A DNA stretch of 64,000 nucleotides from Salipiger bermudensis (GCF_019801965.1 NZ_JAHVIA010000004.1:1-64000); one strand, 5' to 3'; positions 11,159-20,974 are shown, counted from the stretch's first letter. Made by a program: numbers and translations. The notes: generated by a model from the letters alone, not told the origin.

Positions 11159-12031
11159 ATGCCCAAACCCTATGACCTGCCGTCGCTCGGTGACCTCGCC
11201 TGTTTTGAAGCCGCTGCTCGAAATTTGAGCTTCAAGCTGGCCTCAGCCGAGCTCAACGTCACCCCGGCTGCGGTGAGTCACCGCATCAAGGCGCTGGAAC
11301 ATGAACTGGGGCAATCCCTTTTCAATCGGCAGTATCGCGGGGTCGAGCTCACCGAGGCGGGGGCGCTGCTCTTCGTCTCGTTGCAGAGGGGATTCGAGAC
11401 AATCTCGGAGAGTGTGACCCGGATTCGCAGCCGGCACGACCGGACCGGCGTGTCGATCGCGGCGACCACCGCGATGAGCGGGCTTTGGCTGACCCCGAGG
11501 CTGGCCGCCTTCTGGAAGGCGCATCCGGGCGTCGCAATATCCCAGCTCATCCAGGACGACCAGAAGGCGCAGGGGGTGGACCTGTCGATCCACTACGGCG
11601 ACCCGGAAGCGGAGGATGACGAGACCCGCGTGCTCTTTCGCGACCGGATCCTCGCGCTCGGCACCGAGCAGTTCGCGAAGGCCTACGGCATCGAGCGGCT
11701 GGCCGATCTCTCGGACGTGCCGCTGATCCACACCCAGTCCGGGGTGAACCCCTATACCGAGTGGCCGGAATGGTTCGCCTATCTCGACCGTCCGGCGCCG
11801 CGCGGGCCGGGGTTCTTCCTCAACAATTACCTGATCTCGCTGCAGGCGGCGGAGGATCACGTCGGCGCCGTGCTGGGCTGGGAGGGGCTGCTCGGAAGCC
11901 ATCTCGGCAGCGGCCGGCTGGTGCCGCTGGTGCCCGACGAGATGCCCTCGCCGCACCCGTTCTATCTCCGCATCCATGGCCGCGCCTCGGCCAACGCCCG
12001 GCTTTTCGCCGACTGGCTGGCGGAGCACTGA
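11159..12031 (+). CDS. LysR-family transcriptional regulator (GcvA-like)
   Basis: The 290-residue protein has the N-terminal winged helix-turn-helix (residues 8-66, LACFEAAARNLSFKLASAEL, VTPAAVSHRIKALE) and a LysR effector domain (about 95-285). The N-terminal signature is of the GcvA subgroup, whose members often control glycine or amine metabolism. It is transcribed divergently from gbcA across 155 bp, the usual geometry for a LysR regulator and its target. I infer that it tunes gbcAB, alongside the two AraC-type proteins. Its ligand is unknown. Confidence 0.85.
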   Translation: MPKPYDLPSLGDLACFEAAARNLSFKLASAELNVTPAAVSHRIKALEHELGQSLFNRQYRGVELTEAGALLFVSLQRGFETISESVTRIRSRHDRTGVSIAATTAMSGLWLTPRLAAFWKAHPGVAISQLIQDDQKAQGVDLSIHYGDPEAEDDETRVLFRDRILALGTEQFAKAYGIERLADLSDVPLIHTQSGVNPYTEWPEWFAYLDRPAPRGPGFFLNNYLISLQAAEDHVGAVLGWEGLLGSHLGSGRLVPLVPDEMPSPHPFYLRIHGRASANARLFADWLAEH

Positions 12032-12074
12032 GGGGAGGGGGGAGGACCCCTCAGGCGCGGGGTCAAGGTCTCCG

Positions 12075-12270
12075 TGCCATCGCAACGGAGTGCGCAGCGG
12101 CGAGCCCTTGGGGGGCGTTGCGACGCCTTGATCCTCTCGAATCATCTGGCTCGCACTAGAAGGGCCTCGACGCGCCGCGCAGGCGTCACCAAATCGCGGG
12201 CCCGCGGGGCGGGGCCGGCGCTGCCTCGGCGGCCTGTCCTTCCTTGGCTCAGCGCCGGGGCGTGGCTCGA
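12075..12270 (-). repeat. Intergenic repeat family, copy 2 (inverted)
   Basis: The minus strand carries the same block order as the other three copies: AAGG-CAGGCCGCCGAGGC, GCGATTTGGTGACGCCTG, AGGCCCTTCTAG, GATGATTCGAGAGGATC. It fills the space between the LysR stop and the terminator of the dimethylglycine gene. Confidence 0.6.
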
Positions 12271-12287
12271 TCTTGAAGCGCAGACCC

Positions 12288-12319
12288 AAAACAAAACCGG
12301 CGGGCCAGAGCCCGCCGGT
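12288..12319 (-). terminator. Rho-independent terminator of the dimethylglycine dehydrogenase-like gene
   Basis: On the minus strand, downstream of the stop at 12343, a perfect 10-bp stem (ACCGGCGGGC with its complement, 12296-12305 and 12310-12319) with a 4-base loop is followed by TTTTGTTTT. This is one of the clearest intrinsic terminators in the window. Confidence 0.9.
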
Positions 12320-12342
12320 CAGTCGTGCCTCCTGGTGCCGCG

Positions 12343-14904
12343 TCAGCTGCGCGGCTTGAGGTTCTCGGGATCGTAGAGCGGGGCGTAGCCGATGCCGGCC
12401 ACCTCGACCTCGTAGGGCTCGTCGAAATAGGTCACCTGCAGCTTGCGACCGACCTCGCAATATTCCTGCGGCAGGTAGGCCAGCATGATGTTCTTGCCCA
12501 CGGTCGGGCCATAGGCCTGCGAGGTGGTGTAGGAGCGGCGGCCGAGGCTGTCGATCAGCACCTCGCCGGTCTCCGGGTCCATCACCGGCATGGTGTTCAC
12601 CGGGTAGCGGGCAACGCCCTGGCTGTCGGTATTGTCATGCATGACCAGGGTGCAGAGCATCGCCGGCTGCTTGTCGCGGGCGCGGTACTCGAGATGCTTC
12701 TCCTTTCCGCGGAAGTCGGCTTCCTTGACCTTCGGACGGGCGAGATCCGCCTCGTAGAGGTTGTACTGCGTGTGCAGGTCGGCGTTCTGCAGGCGGAGCG
12801 ACTTCTCGAGACGACGCGAGTTGGCATAGGTCTCGACACCCACCGCCATCACGCCGGCATCGCGCAGCGCGTCCCAGACGGCGAGGCCGTCCTCGTAGGG
12901 CATGTGAAGTTCCCAGCCCTGTTCGCCGACATAGGAGATGCGGAAGGCCATGACGGTCTTGCCGGCGATCTCGATCGGCTTGATCGCCGCGAAGGGGAAG
13001 TTCTCGACATCGAGCGCGTCCGGATCCGCGACCACCTTCTTGAGGTTCTCGCGGGCATTGGGCCCCCAGATGCCGATGGTGGTGAATTTCTCGGTCACGT
13101 CCTCGATGGTGACGTCGAGGCCGCGATCCTGCGCCATGCGCTTCATGTACATCAGGTCACGCGGGCCGGCATCGGCGCCGTTCACGAGGCGGCAGCGGTC
13201 GGCCATGCGGAACACGGTGAAGTCCGCGCGCACGTTGCCCTCGTCATCGAGCATGTGGGTGTAGATGCCCTTGCCGACCATGTTGTCGCCACCGATCTTG
13301 GCGGCGCAGAGATACTCCATCAGCGCCACGTGATCCGGACCGGAGATGTCGGTCATGTGGAAGTGCGACAGGTTGATGATGCCGCAATCGGCGCTCATCT
13401 CGAGCTGCTCAGCGTTGGAGACGCGCCAGAAGTGGCGGTTGTCCCACTCGTTTTCGCGCACCGGCACCTGGTCGGCGTATTTCTCGAGCAGGTGCTCGTT
13501 GGCCGCGTAGCCATGCGCCCGTTCCCAGCCGCCAAGCTCCATGAAGTAGCCGCCGAGCTCGACCTCGCGCTCGTAGAACGGCGAGCGGCGGATGCCGCGG
13601 GCGTTGGCGAAGGGCTCGCGCGGGTGGACCGGCGGGTTGTAGATCTTCTTGGCGGTCTCTTCGCAGCGGCCCCAGATGAAGTCTTCCTTCAGCTGGTAGT
13701 CCTGGAAGCGCGCGTAATCGATGCTGTTGTGATCGATATGGGTGCGGCCGTCGGTCATCCAGTCGACGATCAGCTTGGCCATGCCGGGCGCGTCCTTGAC
13801 CCAGATCGCCACGGCGTACCACAGGCCGCGCACCTTGCGGCTCTCACCCATCGAGGGGCCGCCATCGGTGGTGGTCTGCAGCAGGCCGTTGAACGAGTGG
13901 CTCTCGTTGAAGCCGAGCTCGCCGAGGATCGGGGTCAGCTCCATCGCACGTTCGAGCGGCTCGATCACGTCCTCGAGCTCGAGGTCGCGCATCGACGGCC
14001 CGAGGCGGGCCTGGCCCTTCTCGAGAATGTCGCGCGGGTGCACCATGCGCGGCTCTTTCTCGTAGTAGTAGCCCCACTCGATCTGGCCGCCCTCGGTGGT
14101 GTTGGGATCGCCGGTGTCGCGCAGGTAGGCGGAGTTGCCCTGGTCGCGCAGCAGCGGACGGCCGATCTCGAGGCCGGTGCCGGCAAACTCATCGTAGGGG
14201 CCGAAGAAGGTCAGCGGGTGGTCGACCGGCATCACCGGAAGGTCTTCGCCCACCATGTCGGCGATCAGGCGGCCCCAGAGGCCGGCACAGACCACGACGT
14301 GATCGGCCATGATGGTGCCGCGGTGCGTCTTGACGCCGACGACACGGCCGTTTTCCTGGATCAGCTCGAGCGCCGGGGTGTTGGCGAAGGCGCGCAGCTT
14401 GCCGGCCTTCTCGCCGGCATCCACCAGCTTGCCCGCGACGGTCTGCGAGCGCGGCACGACGAGGCCGGCATCCGGGTCCCACATGGCGCCCTGGATCTGG
14501 TCTTCCTCGAGCAGCGGGAATTTCTCCTTGGCCTCGGCGGCCGAGATCATCTCGACGCGGGTGCCGAAGGCGCGGCCCGAGTCGCAGCGGCGCTTGAGCT
14601 CCTGCATGCGCTCGTCATCGCCGACGCGCGCCACTTCGAGGCCACCGATGCGGCTGTAGTGGCCGAGCTTCTCGTAGAAATCGACCGAGTAGGTCGAGGT
14701 CCAGGTGCTCAGCAGGTCGTGGCTGGTGACGTAGCAGAAATCCGAGGCGTGGCCGGTCGAGCCGATATCGGTCGGGATGGCGGATTTGTCGATGCCGACG
14801 ATGTCGGTCCAGCCGCGCTCGATCAGGTGGTGCGCGACAGACGCGCCGACGATGCCTCCGAGGCCGACGATAACAACGTTTGCGCGTTCAGGAAACGAAG
14901 ACAT
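12343..14904 (-). CDS. Dimethylglycine dehydrogenase-like FAD/folate enzyme
   Basis: The 853-residue protein has an N-terminal FAD-binding DAO domain (ANVVIVGLGGIVGASVAHHL near residue 10), an FAO middle domain, and C-terminal aminomethyltransferase (GCV_T) domains from about residue 430, ending with a GCV_T barrel near 750-850. This is the layout of dimethylglycine and sarcosine dehydrogenases, which oxidise an N-methyl group and pass the C1 unit to tetrahydrofolate. Position between gbcAB and soxBDAG suggests dimethylglycine to sarcosine. The start at 14904 (MSSFPERANVV) is chosen because the dinucleotide fold begins directly after it; the upstream open frame is low-complexity. The gene is monocistronic with its own terminator. 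Assignment to dimethylglycine rather than another methylamine is by context. Confidence 0.82.
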   Translation of the reverse strand: MSSFPERANVVIVGLGGIVGASVAHHLIERGWTDIVGIDKSAIPTDIGSTGHASDFCYVTSHDLLSTWTSTYSVDFYEKLGHYSRIGGLEVARVGDDERMQELKRRCDSGRAFGTRVEMISAAEAKEKFPLLEEDQIQGAMWDPDAGLVVPRSQTVAGKLVDAGEKAGKLRAFANTPALELIQENGRVVGVKTHRGTIMADHVVVCAGLWGRLIADMVGEDLPVMPVDHPLTFFGPYDEFAGTGLEIGRPLLRDQGNSAYLRDTGDPNTTEGGQIEWGYYYEKEPRMVHPRDILEKGQARLGPSMRDLELEDVIEPLERAMELTPILGELGFNESHSFNGLLQTTTDGGPSMGESRKVRGLWYAVAIWVKDAPGMAKLIVDWMTDGRTHIDHNSIDYARFQDYQLKEDFIWGRCEETAKKIYNPPVHPREPFANARGIRRSPFYEREVELGGYFMELGGWERAHGYAANEHLLEKYADQVPVRENEWDNRHFWRVSNAEQLEMSADCGIINLSHFHMTDISGPDHVALMEYLCAAKIGGDNMVGKGIYTHMLDDEGNVRADFTVFRMADRCRLVNGADAGPRDLMYMKRMAQDRGLDVTIEDVTEKFTTIGIWGPNARENLKKVVADPDALDVENFPFAAIKPIEIAGKTVMAFRISYVGEQGWELHMPYEDGLAVWDALRDAGVMAVGVETYANSRRLEKSLRLQNADLHTQYNLYEADLARPKVKEADFRGKEKHLEYRARDKQPAMLCTLVMHDNTDSQGVARYPVNTMPVMDPETGEVLIDSLGRRSYTTSQAYGPTVGKNIMLAYLPQEYCEVGRKLQVTYFDEPYEVEVAGIGYAPLYDPENLKPRS

Positions 14905-15241
14905 GGTGCGTTCCACTTGTCTTTGAGGGGTGTCGAAACTTTCCGATGCGGGCGCATCGGTGGCTAGCACTCGACCGGCATTCACCGGACCGAAAACGAC
15001 GACCCGTGGCCCGGATCGGCGAAGGGCGGGGCAGGCCGCCAAGGGGGCAGGGCAGACACGGTACGGGGAGCAAGGGGAAGTGCGCCGGGTCTGCCCTGCC
15101 ACGCGCCCGGGGCAGGCGGGCGCGAAACATGGGGGGCAGACTTGCAGCAAAGCGCTCTCGAAAAACAGGATGATTGCGTCAATGCGGGATGAGCGCTACG
15201 ACAGCCTATCAGGAATCCTTCGCGCCGCAGGACCCGTGCCC
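14905..15241. other. Divergent promoter region between the dimethylglycine gene and the second AraC regulator
   Basis: No gene is supported here. TGTCGAAAC at 14931-14939 is one base shorter than the TGTCGCAAAC half-site seen before soxB, so this may be a weaker copy of that operator. A short inverted repeat CGATGCGGGCGCATCG lies at about 14943-14958. Confidence 0.4.
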
Positions 15242-16288
15242 ATGGACCAAGCCGCCCGCACCCCTTCCGCCCCCGCTCGAAACGCCTCCGCGCGTGCGCT
15301 CAGGCCGCGCAAGGACAGTGCCCGCCTGTCGGTGGGCTTCATCCTGTCGCGCAAGTTCACCCTCTGCGCTTTCGCCAATTTCGTCGACGTGCTGCGGCTG
15401 GCGGCGGACGAGGGCGACCGTTCGCGCCCGATTCTCTGCAACTGGACGGTGCTGTCGGACAGTATGGATGCGGTGATGTCGAGCAGCGGCATCACGGTGC
15501 AGCCCAAGGAGCGACTCGGCGATCCGGCGCGCTTCGACTACATCGTCGTGGTCGGCGGGCTGATGGACGAGCTGCCCAGCCTCAGCGCCGGCCAGACCCG
15601 CTTCCTGCAGGAGGCGGCCTCGCAGGGCGTGCCGCTGGTGGGCGTCTGCTCCGGCGCATTCCTCCTGCACCAGGCTGGGCTGATGGAGGGCTACCGCTGC
15701 TGCGTCAGCTGGTTCCACCATTCCGAGTTCCTGTCGCAGTTCGAGGGGCTGAACCCGGTCTCCGACCAGATCTTCGTCGTCGATGGCGACCGGCTGACCT
15801 GCTCCGGCGGCGCGAGTTCGGCGCATCTCGCCGCCTATCTCGTCGACAAGCACGTGGGGCAGGCGCAGGCCAGCAAGAGCCTGCACATCATGATCATCGA
15901 CGACCAGCTGCAGGCCGAGAAGCCGCAGCCCGGCATCAGCATGGATTTCAAGACCCGTGACCCGATCGTGCTGCGCGCGCTGCTCCTGATGCAGCAGAAT
16001 ATCGACACGCCGCTCTCGGTGGCCGAGGTCGCCAAGCGCATCGGTCACAGCAAGCGCCAGCTCGAACGGCATTTCCGCGTCGCGCTCGACACCTCGCCGC
16101 AGGCCGCCTTCCTCAGCATCCGCCTGTCGCTGGCGCATCACCTGATCGAGACCAGCGAGAAATCGGTGGCGCAGATCGCGCTCGATTGCGGCTTCTGCGA
16201 CAGCTCGCACCTGAGCCGCATGTTCCGCCGCCAGTTCGGCTGCACCCCGCTGGCGCTGCGCCAGAGCCGCGAGTCGGGGCCGGGCTGA
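15242..16288 (+). CDS. GATase1-like AraC-family regulator (GbdR/GlxA type), paralog 2
   Basis: The 348-residue protein has a PfpI/DJ-1-like sensor domain (about residues 28-215, with LVGVCSGAFLL) and a C-terminal AraC DNA-binding domain (SVAEVAKRIGHSKRQLERHF, VAQIALDCGFCD). It is clearly related to the regulator at 7605: the segments FANFVDVLRLAADE and YRCCVSWFHH are identical in both. In-frame ATGs at 15170 and 15182 also exist; 15242 is preferred for length agreement with the paralog and AGGA upstream. Located between the dimethylglycine and sarcosine genes, it is the best candidate for the GbdR-like activator of sox. Confidence 0.85.
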   Translation: MDQAARTPSAPARNASARALRPRKDSARLSVGFILSRKFTLCAFANFVDVLRLAADEGDRSRPILCNWTVLSDSMDAVMSSSGITVQPKERLGDPARFDYIVVVGGLMDELPSLSAGQTRFLQEAASQGVPLVGVCSGAFLLHQAGLMEGYRCCVSWFHHSEFLSQFEGLNPVSDQIFVVDGDRLTCSGGASSAHLAAYLVDKHVGQAQASKSLHIMIIDDQLQAEKPQPGISMDFKTRDPIVLRALLLMQQNIDTPLSVAEVAKRIGHSKRQLERHFRVALDTSPQAAFLSIRLSLAHHLIETSEKSVAQIALDCGFCDSSHLSRMFRRQFGCTPLALRQSRESGPG

Positions 16289-16327
16289 CGCATCGATCCT
16301 GCGCTTGGCGCGGATCTCCATCCCGGC

Positions 16328-16355
16328 TGTCGCAAACGTTCACGCTTGAAGCGAC
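16328..16355. promoter_or_regulatory. Candidate operator upstream of soxB
   Basis: TGTCGCAAAC (16328-16337), then 9 bp, then TGAAGCGAC (16347-16355), about 50 bp before the soxB start. It pairs with the similar site before gbcA (11125-11153). A shared regulator for the first and last demethylation steps would explain it. Confidence 0.5.
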
Positions 16356-16403
16356 GTCACAGGCTACCCCACTGCGATCATCTCTGCAGACGGGGGCCGA
16401 CTC

Positions 16404-17657
16404 ATGACGCGCTTCAACGCCTTTTCCCTCCTCAAGAACGCCCTGAGCGGCCACAAGAACTGGACCGAGCAGTGGCCGGACAGCCAGCCGAAAGACGAGT
16501 ATGACGTCGTCATCGTCGGGGCCGGCGGCCACGGCCTCGGCGCCGCCTACTACCTCGCCACCCAGCACGGCATCACCAACATCGCGGTGATCGACAAGGG
16601 CTGGCTCGGCGGCGGCAACACCGGCCGCAACACGACGATCATCCGCTCGAACTATCTCTACGACGAGAGCGCGCGGCTGTTCGATCACTCGGTCGACCTG
16701 TGGCAGAACCTCAGCCAGGAGTTGAACTACAACGTCATGTACTCCAACCGTGGCGTGCTGATGCTGGCCCACAACGTGCACGACGTTCAGAGCTTCAAGC
16801 GCCACGTCCATGCCAACCGCCTCAACGGCGTCGACAACCGCTGGCTGACCCCGGAAGAGTGCAAGGAATACTGCCCGCCGATCAACATCTCCAAGAATGC
16901 CCGCTACCCGGTGATGGGCGGCGCGCTGCAGGAGCGGGCCGGAACCGCCCGCCACGACGCGGTGGCCTGGGGCTATGCCCGCGGCGCGGCGATGCGCGGC
17001 GTCGACATCATCCAGAACTGCGCCGTCACCGCGATCCGCCGCAACCCGGATGGCTCGGTCGCCGGTGTCGACACCGCCAAGGGCTTCATCAAGGCCAAGA
17101 AGGTCGCGGTCTCGGCCTCGGGCCACAACACCCAGGTCATGGCCACCGCCGATGTCCGCCTGCCGCTCGAGTCGATGCCGCTGCAGGCGCTGGTCTCGGA
17201 GCCGGTCAAGCCGGTCTTCCCCTGCGTGGTGATGTCGAACGCGGTGCACGCCTATTGCAGCCAATCCGACAAGGGCGAGCTGGTGATCGGCTCGGGCACC
17301 GACCAGTACGTGTCGTACTCGCAGCGCGGCGGCCTGCCGCTGATCGAGCACACCGTCGCGGCGATCTCCGAGGTTTTCCCGATCTTCAACCGCATGCGCA
17401 TGCTGCGGAAATGGGCCGGCATCACCGACAACACGCCCGACCGCTCGCCGATCATCGGCAAGACTCCGGTCAAGAACCTCTACGTCAACTGCGGCTGGGG
17501 CACCGGCGGCTTCAAGGCGACGCCGGGCTCGGCGCATGTCTTCGCCTGGACCATCGCCAAGGACGAACCGCACCCGATCAACGCGCCCTTCACGCTCGAC
17601 CGGTTCCGCACCGGCCGCCTGATCGACGAGGCCGCCGCCGCGGCCGTCGCACACTAA
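16404..17657 (+). CDS. soxB: Sarcosine oxidase subunit beta
   Basis: SoxB is the catalytic subunit of heterotetrameric sarcosine oxidase, which converts sarcosine to glycine and passes the methyl group to tetrahydrofolate. The 417 residues have the FAD dinucleotide fold DVVIVGAGGHGLGAAYYLA at about 34-52 and the conserved RHDAVAWGYARG segment, with His184 at the usual covalent FMN attachment site. It is the first gene of soxBDAG and is followed by soxD after 17 bp. Length matches other alphaproteobacterial SoxB proteins. Confidence 0.95.
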   Translation: MTRFNAFSLLKNALSGHKNWTEQWPDSQPKDEYDVVIVGAGGHGLGAAYYLATQHGITNIAVIDKGWLGGGNTGRNTTIIRSNYLYDESARLFDHSVDLWQNLSQELNYNVMYSNRGVLMLAHNVHDVQSFKRHVHANRLNGVDNRWLTPEECKEYCPPINISKNARYPVMGGALQERAGTARHDAVAWGYARGAAMRGVDIIQNCAVTAIRRNPDGSVAGVDTAKGFIKAKKVAVSASGHNTQVMATADVRLPLESMPLQALVSEPVKPVFPCVVMSNAVHAYCSQSDKGELVIGSGTDQYVSYSQRGGLPLIEHTVAAISEVFPIFNRMRMLRKWAGITDNTPDRSPIIGKTPVKNLYVNCGWGTGGFKATPGSAHVFAWTIAKDEPHPINAPFTLDRFRTGRLIDEAAAAAVAH

Positions 17658-17674
17658 TTGAGGAGTCTCCGCAG

Positions 17675-17977
17675 ATGCTTCTGATCCATTGCCCCTATTG
17701 CGACGAGACGCTGCCCGAGCTCGAGTTCACCTATGCCGGCGAGGCGCATATCGCCCGCCCCGAGAACCCCTCGGAGATGAGCGACGAGGACTGGCAGGAA
17801 TTCCTCTTCATGCGCAGCAACGTGAAGGGCCCGTACCACGAGCGCTGGCGCCACTTCCACGGCTGCGGCCGCTACTTCAACGCGGTGCGTGACACCGTGT
17901 CGGACAAGTTCCTCACCACCTACAAGGCGGGCGCCCCGCGTCCCGACCTCGCCAGCCTGACGGAGGGCCTGAAATGA
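17675..17977 (+). CDS. soxD: Sarcosine oxidase subunit delta
   Basis: The 100-residue subunit binds zinc and completes the heterotetramer. Cys6 and Cys9 (HCPYCD) and the HFHGCGRYF segment (His62, Cys64) supply the zinc ligands seen in SoxD structures. The start has GAGGAG nine bases upstream. The stop overlaps the soxA start as ATGA. Confidence 0.95.
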   Translation: MLLIHCPYCDETLPELEFTYAGEAHIARPENPSEMSDEDWQEFLFMRSNVKGPYHERWRHFHGCGRYFNAVRDTVSDKFLTTYKAGAPRPDLASLTEGLK

Positions 17978-20964
17978 GCCAGTATCGCGTTTCCGGCCGG
18001 GGCCGCGTCGACACCTCGCGCCCCGTCACCTTCACCTTCGATGGCAAGACCTTCACCGGCGGGCAGGGCGACACCGTCGCCTCGGCGCTGCTGGCCAACG
18101 GCGTGCACCTGATGGGCCGTTCGTTCAAGTATCACCGCCCGCGCGGTGCCGTGGCCGCGGGCTCGGAAGAGCCCAACGCGCTGATCGGCACCCGCCGCGG
18201 CCCGGGCCGCTTCGAGCCCAACACCCGCGCCACCGTGCAGGAGATCTGGGAAGGTCTCGAGACCAGCTCGCAGAACAAGTACCCGAGCCTCAAGTTCGAC
18301 GTGGGCGCGGTCAACGATGCTGCCTACATGCTGTTCTCGGCCGGGTTCTACTACAAGACCTTCATGTGGCCGCGCAGCTTCTGGGACAAGGTCTATGAGC
18401 CCTTCATCCGCGCGGCCGCCGGTCTCGGCGTGTCGCCCAGCGAGGAAGACCCGGATCACTACGCATCGCGCTACCTGCATTGCGATGTGCTGATCGTCGG
18501 CACCGGCCCGACCGGCCTTGCCGCCGCCCGCGCCGCCGCCGTCGAGGGGCTCAAGGTCGTCATCGTCGACGAGAACCCGGAAGCCGGCGGCACGCTGCTG
18601 TCGGAGCCGCAGGCCAGGATCGACGGCCAGCCCGCATGGGATTGGCTCGCCGCCGAGGTCGCCGCGCTAGAGGCGCTGGGCGTCAAGATCATGACCCGCA
18701 CCACCGCGATCGGCTACTACCACGAGAACATGATCGGCCTGGTGCAGAAGCTCACCGATCACCTGCCGAAGCTGCCCGACGACACCCCGCGCGAGCGCAT
18801 GTGGCGTGTCCGCGCCGGTCAGGTCGTGCTGGCGCAGGGCGCGCTCGAGAAGCCGCTGGTGTTCCACGGCAACGACCGCCCCGGCGTGATGCTGGCGGGC
18901 TCGGCCCAGACCTACCTCAACCGCTACGGCGTGCTGGTGGGCAAGTCGCCGGTGGTGCTGACCTCGCATGACAGCGCCTGGTACGCCGCCTTCGACCTGG
19001 TCGATGCCGGTGCAAAGGTGCAGGCCATCGTCGACACCCGCGAGGGCGTTTCCGAGGCGCTGCAGGCCGAGGCGCGCAAGCGCAACATCCCGGTGAAGCT
19101 GTCGCACACCGCGACCGCCACCAGCGGTCGTCTGCGCGTGTCGTCGCTGCGGGTCAACCCGGTTCGCGGCGGTGCCGTCGGCAGCGGCGAGGAGATCAAG
19201 TGCGACGCGGTGCTGATGTCGGGCGGCTGGACGCCCTCGCTGCACCTGTTCTCGCACACCAAGGGCTCGCTCGCCTGGGATGACGACCGCACCACCTTCC
19301 TGCCCGAGAAGACGCCGGAGAACTGCGTCATCGCCGGCGCGAGCCGCGGTCTCTGGGGCATCGAGGCGGCGCTGAAGGACGGCGCCGAGAAGGGCCGCGA
19401 GATCGTCGCGGCTCTGGGCAAGGCCGGCGCAGAGGTGAGCTACAGCGTCGAGGGCGACCGCCCCGGCACCGGTGTCTCGCACAAGGAACTGCCGACCGAC
19501 CGCAGCCCCGGCAAGGCCAAGGCCTTTGTCGACTACCAGAACGACGTCACCGCCAAGGACCTGCGCCTCGCCGTGCGCGAGGGCATGCGCTCGATCGAGC
19601 ACGTCAAGCGCTACACCACCAACGGCATGGCGACCGACCAGGGCAAGATGTCGAACATCAACGGCCTGAACATCGCCGCCGACGCGCTCGGCAAGAAGCA
19701 GCCGCAGGTCGGTCTGACGACCTTCCGTCCGCCATACACGCCGACCACCTTCGGCGCCTTCGCGGGCTACCATCGCGGCAGCCATTTCGAGGTCACCCGC
19801 AAGACCCAGATCGACAGCTGGGCCGAGGAGAACGGCGCGGTGTTCGAGCCGGTCAGCCAGTGGCGCCGGGCGTGGTACTTCCCCAAGGCCGGGGAGAGCA
19901 TGGACGACGCGGTGCGCCGCGAATGCGCCGCCACCCGCGAGAGCGTCGGAATCTTCGACGCCTCCACGCTGGGCAAGATCGAGGTCGTGGGCCCCGATGC
20001 GGTCGAGTTCATGAACCGCATGTACACCAACCCCTGGACCAAGCTCGGCGTGGGCCGCTGCCGCTACGGCCTGCTCTGCGGCGATGATGGCTTCATCCGC
20101 GACGATGGCGTCATCGGCCGCATGGGGCAGGACCTGTTCCACGTCACCACCACCACCGGCGGTGCCGCGCGCGTCCTCAACATGATGGAGGACTACCTCC
20201 AGACCGAGTGGCCCGACCTCAACGTCTGGCTCACCTCGACGACCGAGCAGTGGTCGACCGTGGCGCTCAACGGCCCCAACGCCGCCAAGCTCCTCGCGCC
20301 GCTGGTCGAGGGCGTCGAGCTCACCGAAGAGGCCTTCCCGCACATGTCCTGCGTGGAATGCACCGTCGCCGGCATGCCGGCCCGGCTGTTCCGTGTCAGC
20401 TTCACCGGCGAGATCGGCTTCGAGGTCAACGTGCCGGCGCCGATGGGCCGCAAGCTCTGGGAGACGCTCTGGGAGGCGGGCCAGCAATACGGCATCACCG
20501 CCTACGGCACCGAGACCATGCACGTGCTGCGCGCCGAGAAGGGCTACATCATCGTCGGTCAGGACACCGACGGCACCGTCACGCCCTATGACGCGGGCAT
20601 GGGCTGGGCCGTGGGCAAGAACAAGCCCGACTTCGTCGGCAAGCGCGGTCTGGCCCGTCCCGACCTCGTGGCCGAGGGCCGCAAGCAGCTCGTCGGCCTG
20701 CTGACCGAGGACGGCTCGAAGCTCGAGGAAGGGGCGCAGATCGTGTTCGATCCGAACCAGCCGGTTCCGATGAAGATGGTCGGCCACGTGACCTCGTCCT
20801 ACGACACTGGCACCACCGATCGCCCGATCGCGCTGGCCGTGGTCGAGGGCGGACACTCCCGCATGGGCGAGATCGTCCACATCCCGATGCCCGACCGCAC
20901 CATCGCCGCCAAGATCACCTCGACGATCTTCGTCGATCCCGAGAACACCCGTCTGAAGATCTGA
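17974..20964 (+). CDS. soxA: Sarcosine oxidase subunit alpha
   Basis: The 996-residue subunit holds NAD, the FMN interface and the folate site that captures the methyl group as 5,10-methylene-THF. Visible in order are a ferredoxin-like N-terminal domain (residues 10-95), a Rossmann fold (DVLIVGTGPTGLAAARAAAV, about 170-190), a second pyridine-nucleotide domain, and two C-terminal GCV_T folate-binding domains (about 610-990). It is coupled to soxD by an ATGA overlap and lies 10 bp before soxG. The size is normal for the family. Confidence 0.95.
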   Translation: MSQYRVSGRGRVDTSRPVTFTFDGKTFTGGQGDTVASALLANGVHLMGRSFKYHRPRGAVAAGSEEPNALIGTRRGPGRFEPNTRATVQEIWEGLETSSQNKYPSLKFDVGAVNDAAYMLFSAGFYYKTFMWPRSFWDKVYEPFIRAAAGLGVSPSEEDPDHYASRYLHCDVLIVGTGPTGLAAARAAAVEGLKVVIVDENPEAGGTLLSEPQARIDGQPAWDWLAAEVAALEALGVKIMTRTTAIGYYHENMIGLVQKLTDHLPKLPDDTPRERMWRVRAGQVVLAQGALEKPLVFHGNDRPGVMLAGSAQTYLNRYGVLVGKSPVVLTSHDSAWYAAFDLVDAGAKVQAIVDTREGVSEALQAEARKRNIPVKLSHTATATSGRLRVSSLRVNPVRGGAVGSGEEIKCDAVLMSGGWTPSLHLFSHTKGSLAWDDDRTTFLPEKTPENCVIAGASRGLWGIEAALKDGAEKGREIVAALGKAGAEVSYSVEGDRPGTGVSHKELPTDRSPGKAKAFVDYQNDVTAKDLRLAVREGMRSIEHVKRYTTNGMATDQGKMSNINGLNIAADALGKKQPQVGLTTFRPPYTPTTFGAFAGYHRGSHFEVTRKTQIDSWAEENGAVFEPVSQWRRAWYFPKAGESMDDAVRRECAATRESVGIFDASTLGKIEVVGPDAVEFMNRMYTNPWTKLGVGRCRYGLLCGDDGFIRDDGVIGRMGQDLFHVTTTTGGAARVLNMMEDYLQTEWPDLNVWLTSTTEQWSTVALNGPNAAKLLAPLVEGVELTEEAFPHMSCVECTVAGMPARLFRVSFTGEIGFEVNVPAPMGRKLWETLWEAGQQYGITAYGTETMHVLRAEKGYIIVGQDTDGTVTPYDAGMGWAVGKNKPDFVGKRGLARPDLVAEGRKQLVGLLTEDGSKLEEGAQIVFDPNQPVPMKMVGHVTSSYDTGTTDRPIALAVVEGGHSRMGEIVHIPMPDRTIAAKITSTIFVDPENTRLKI

Positions 20965-20974
20965 GGAGAAGAGA

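Noticed and set aside
12325-14967. 880-codon plus-strand frame opposite the dimethylglycine dehydrogenase-like gene
   Set aside because: Mirror frame of a well-supported gene; low-complexity product and no ribosome site.
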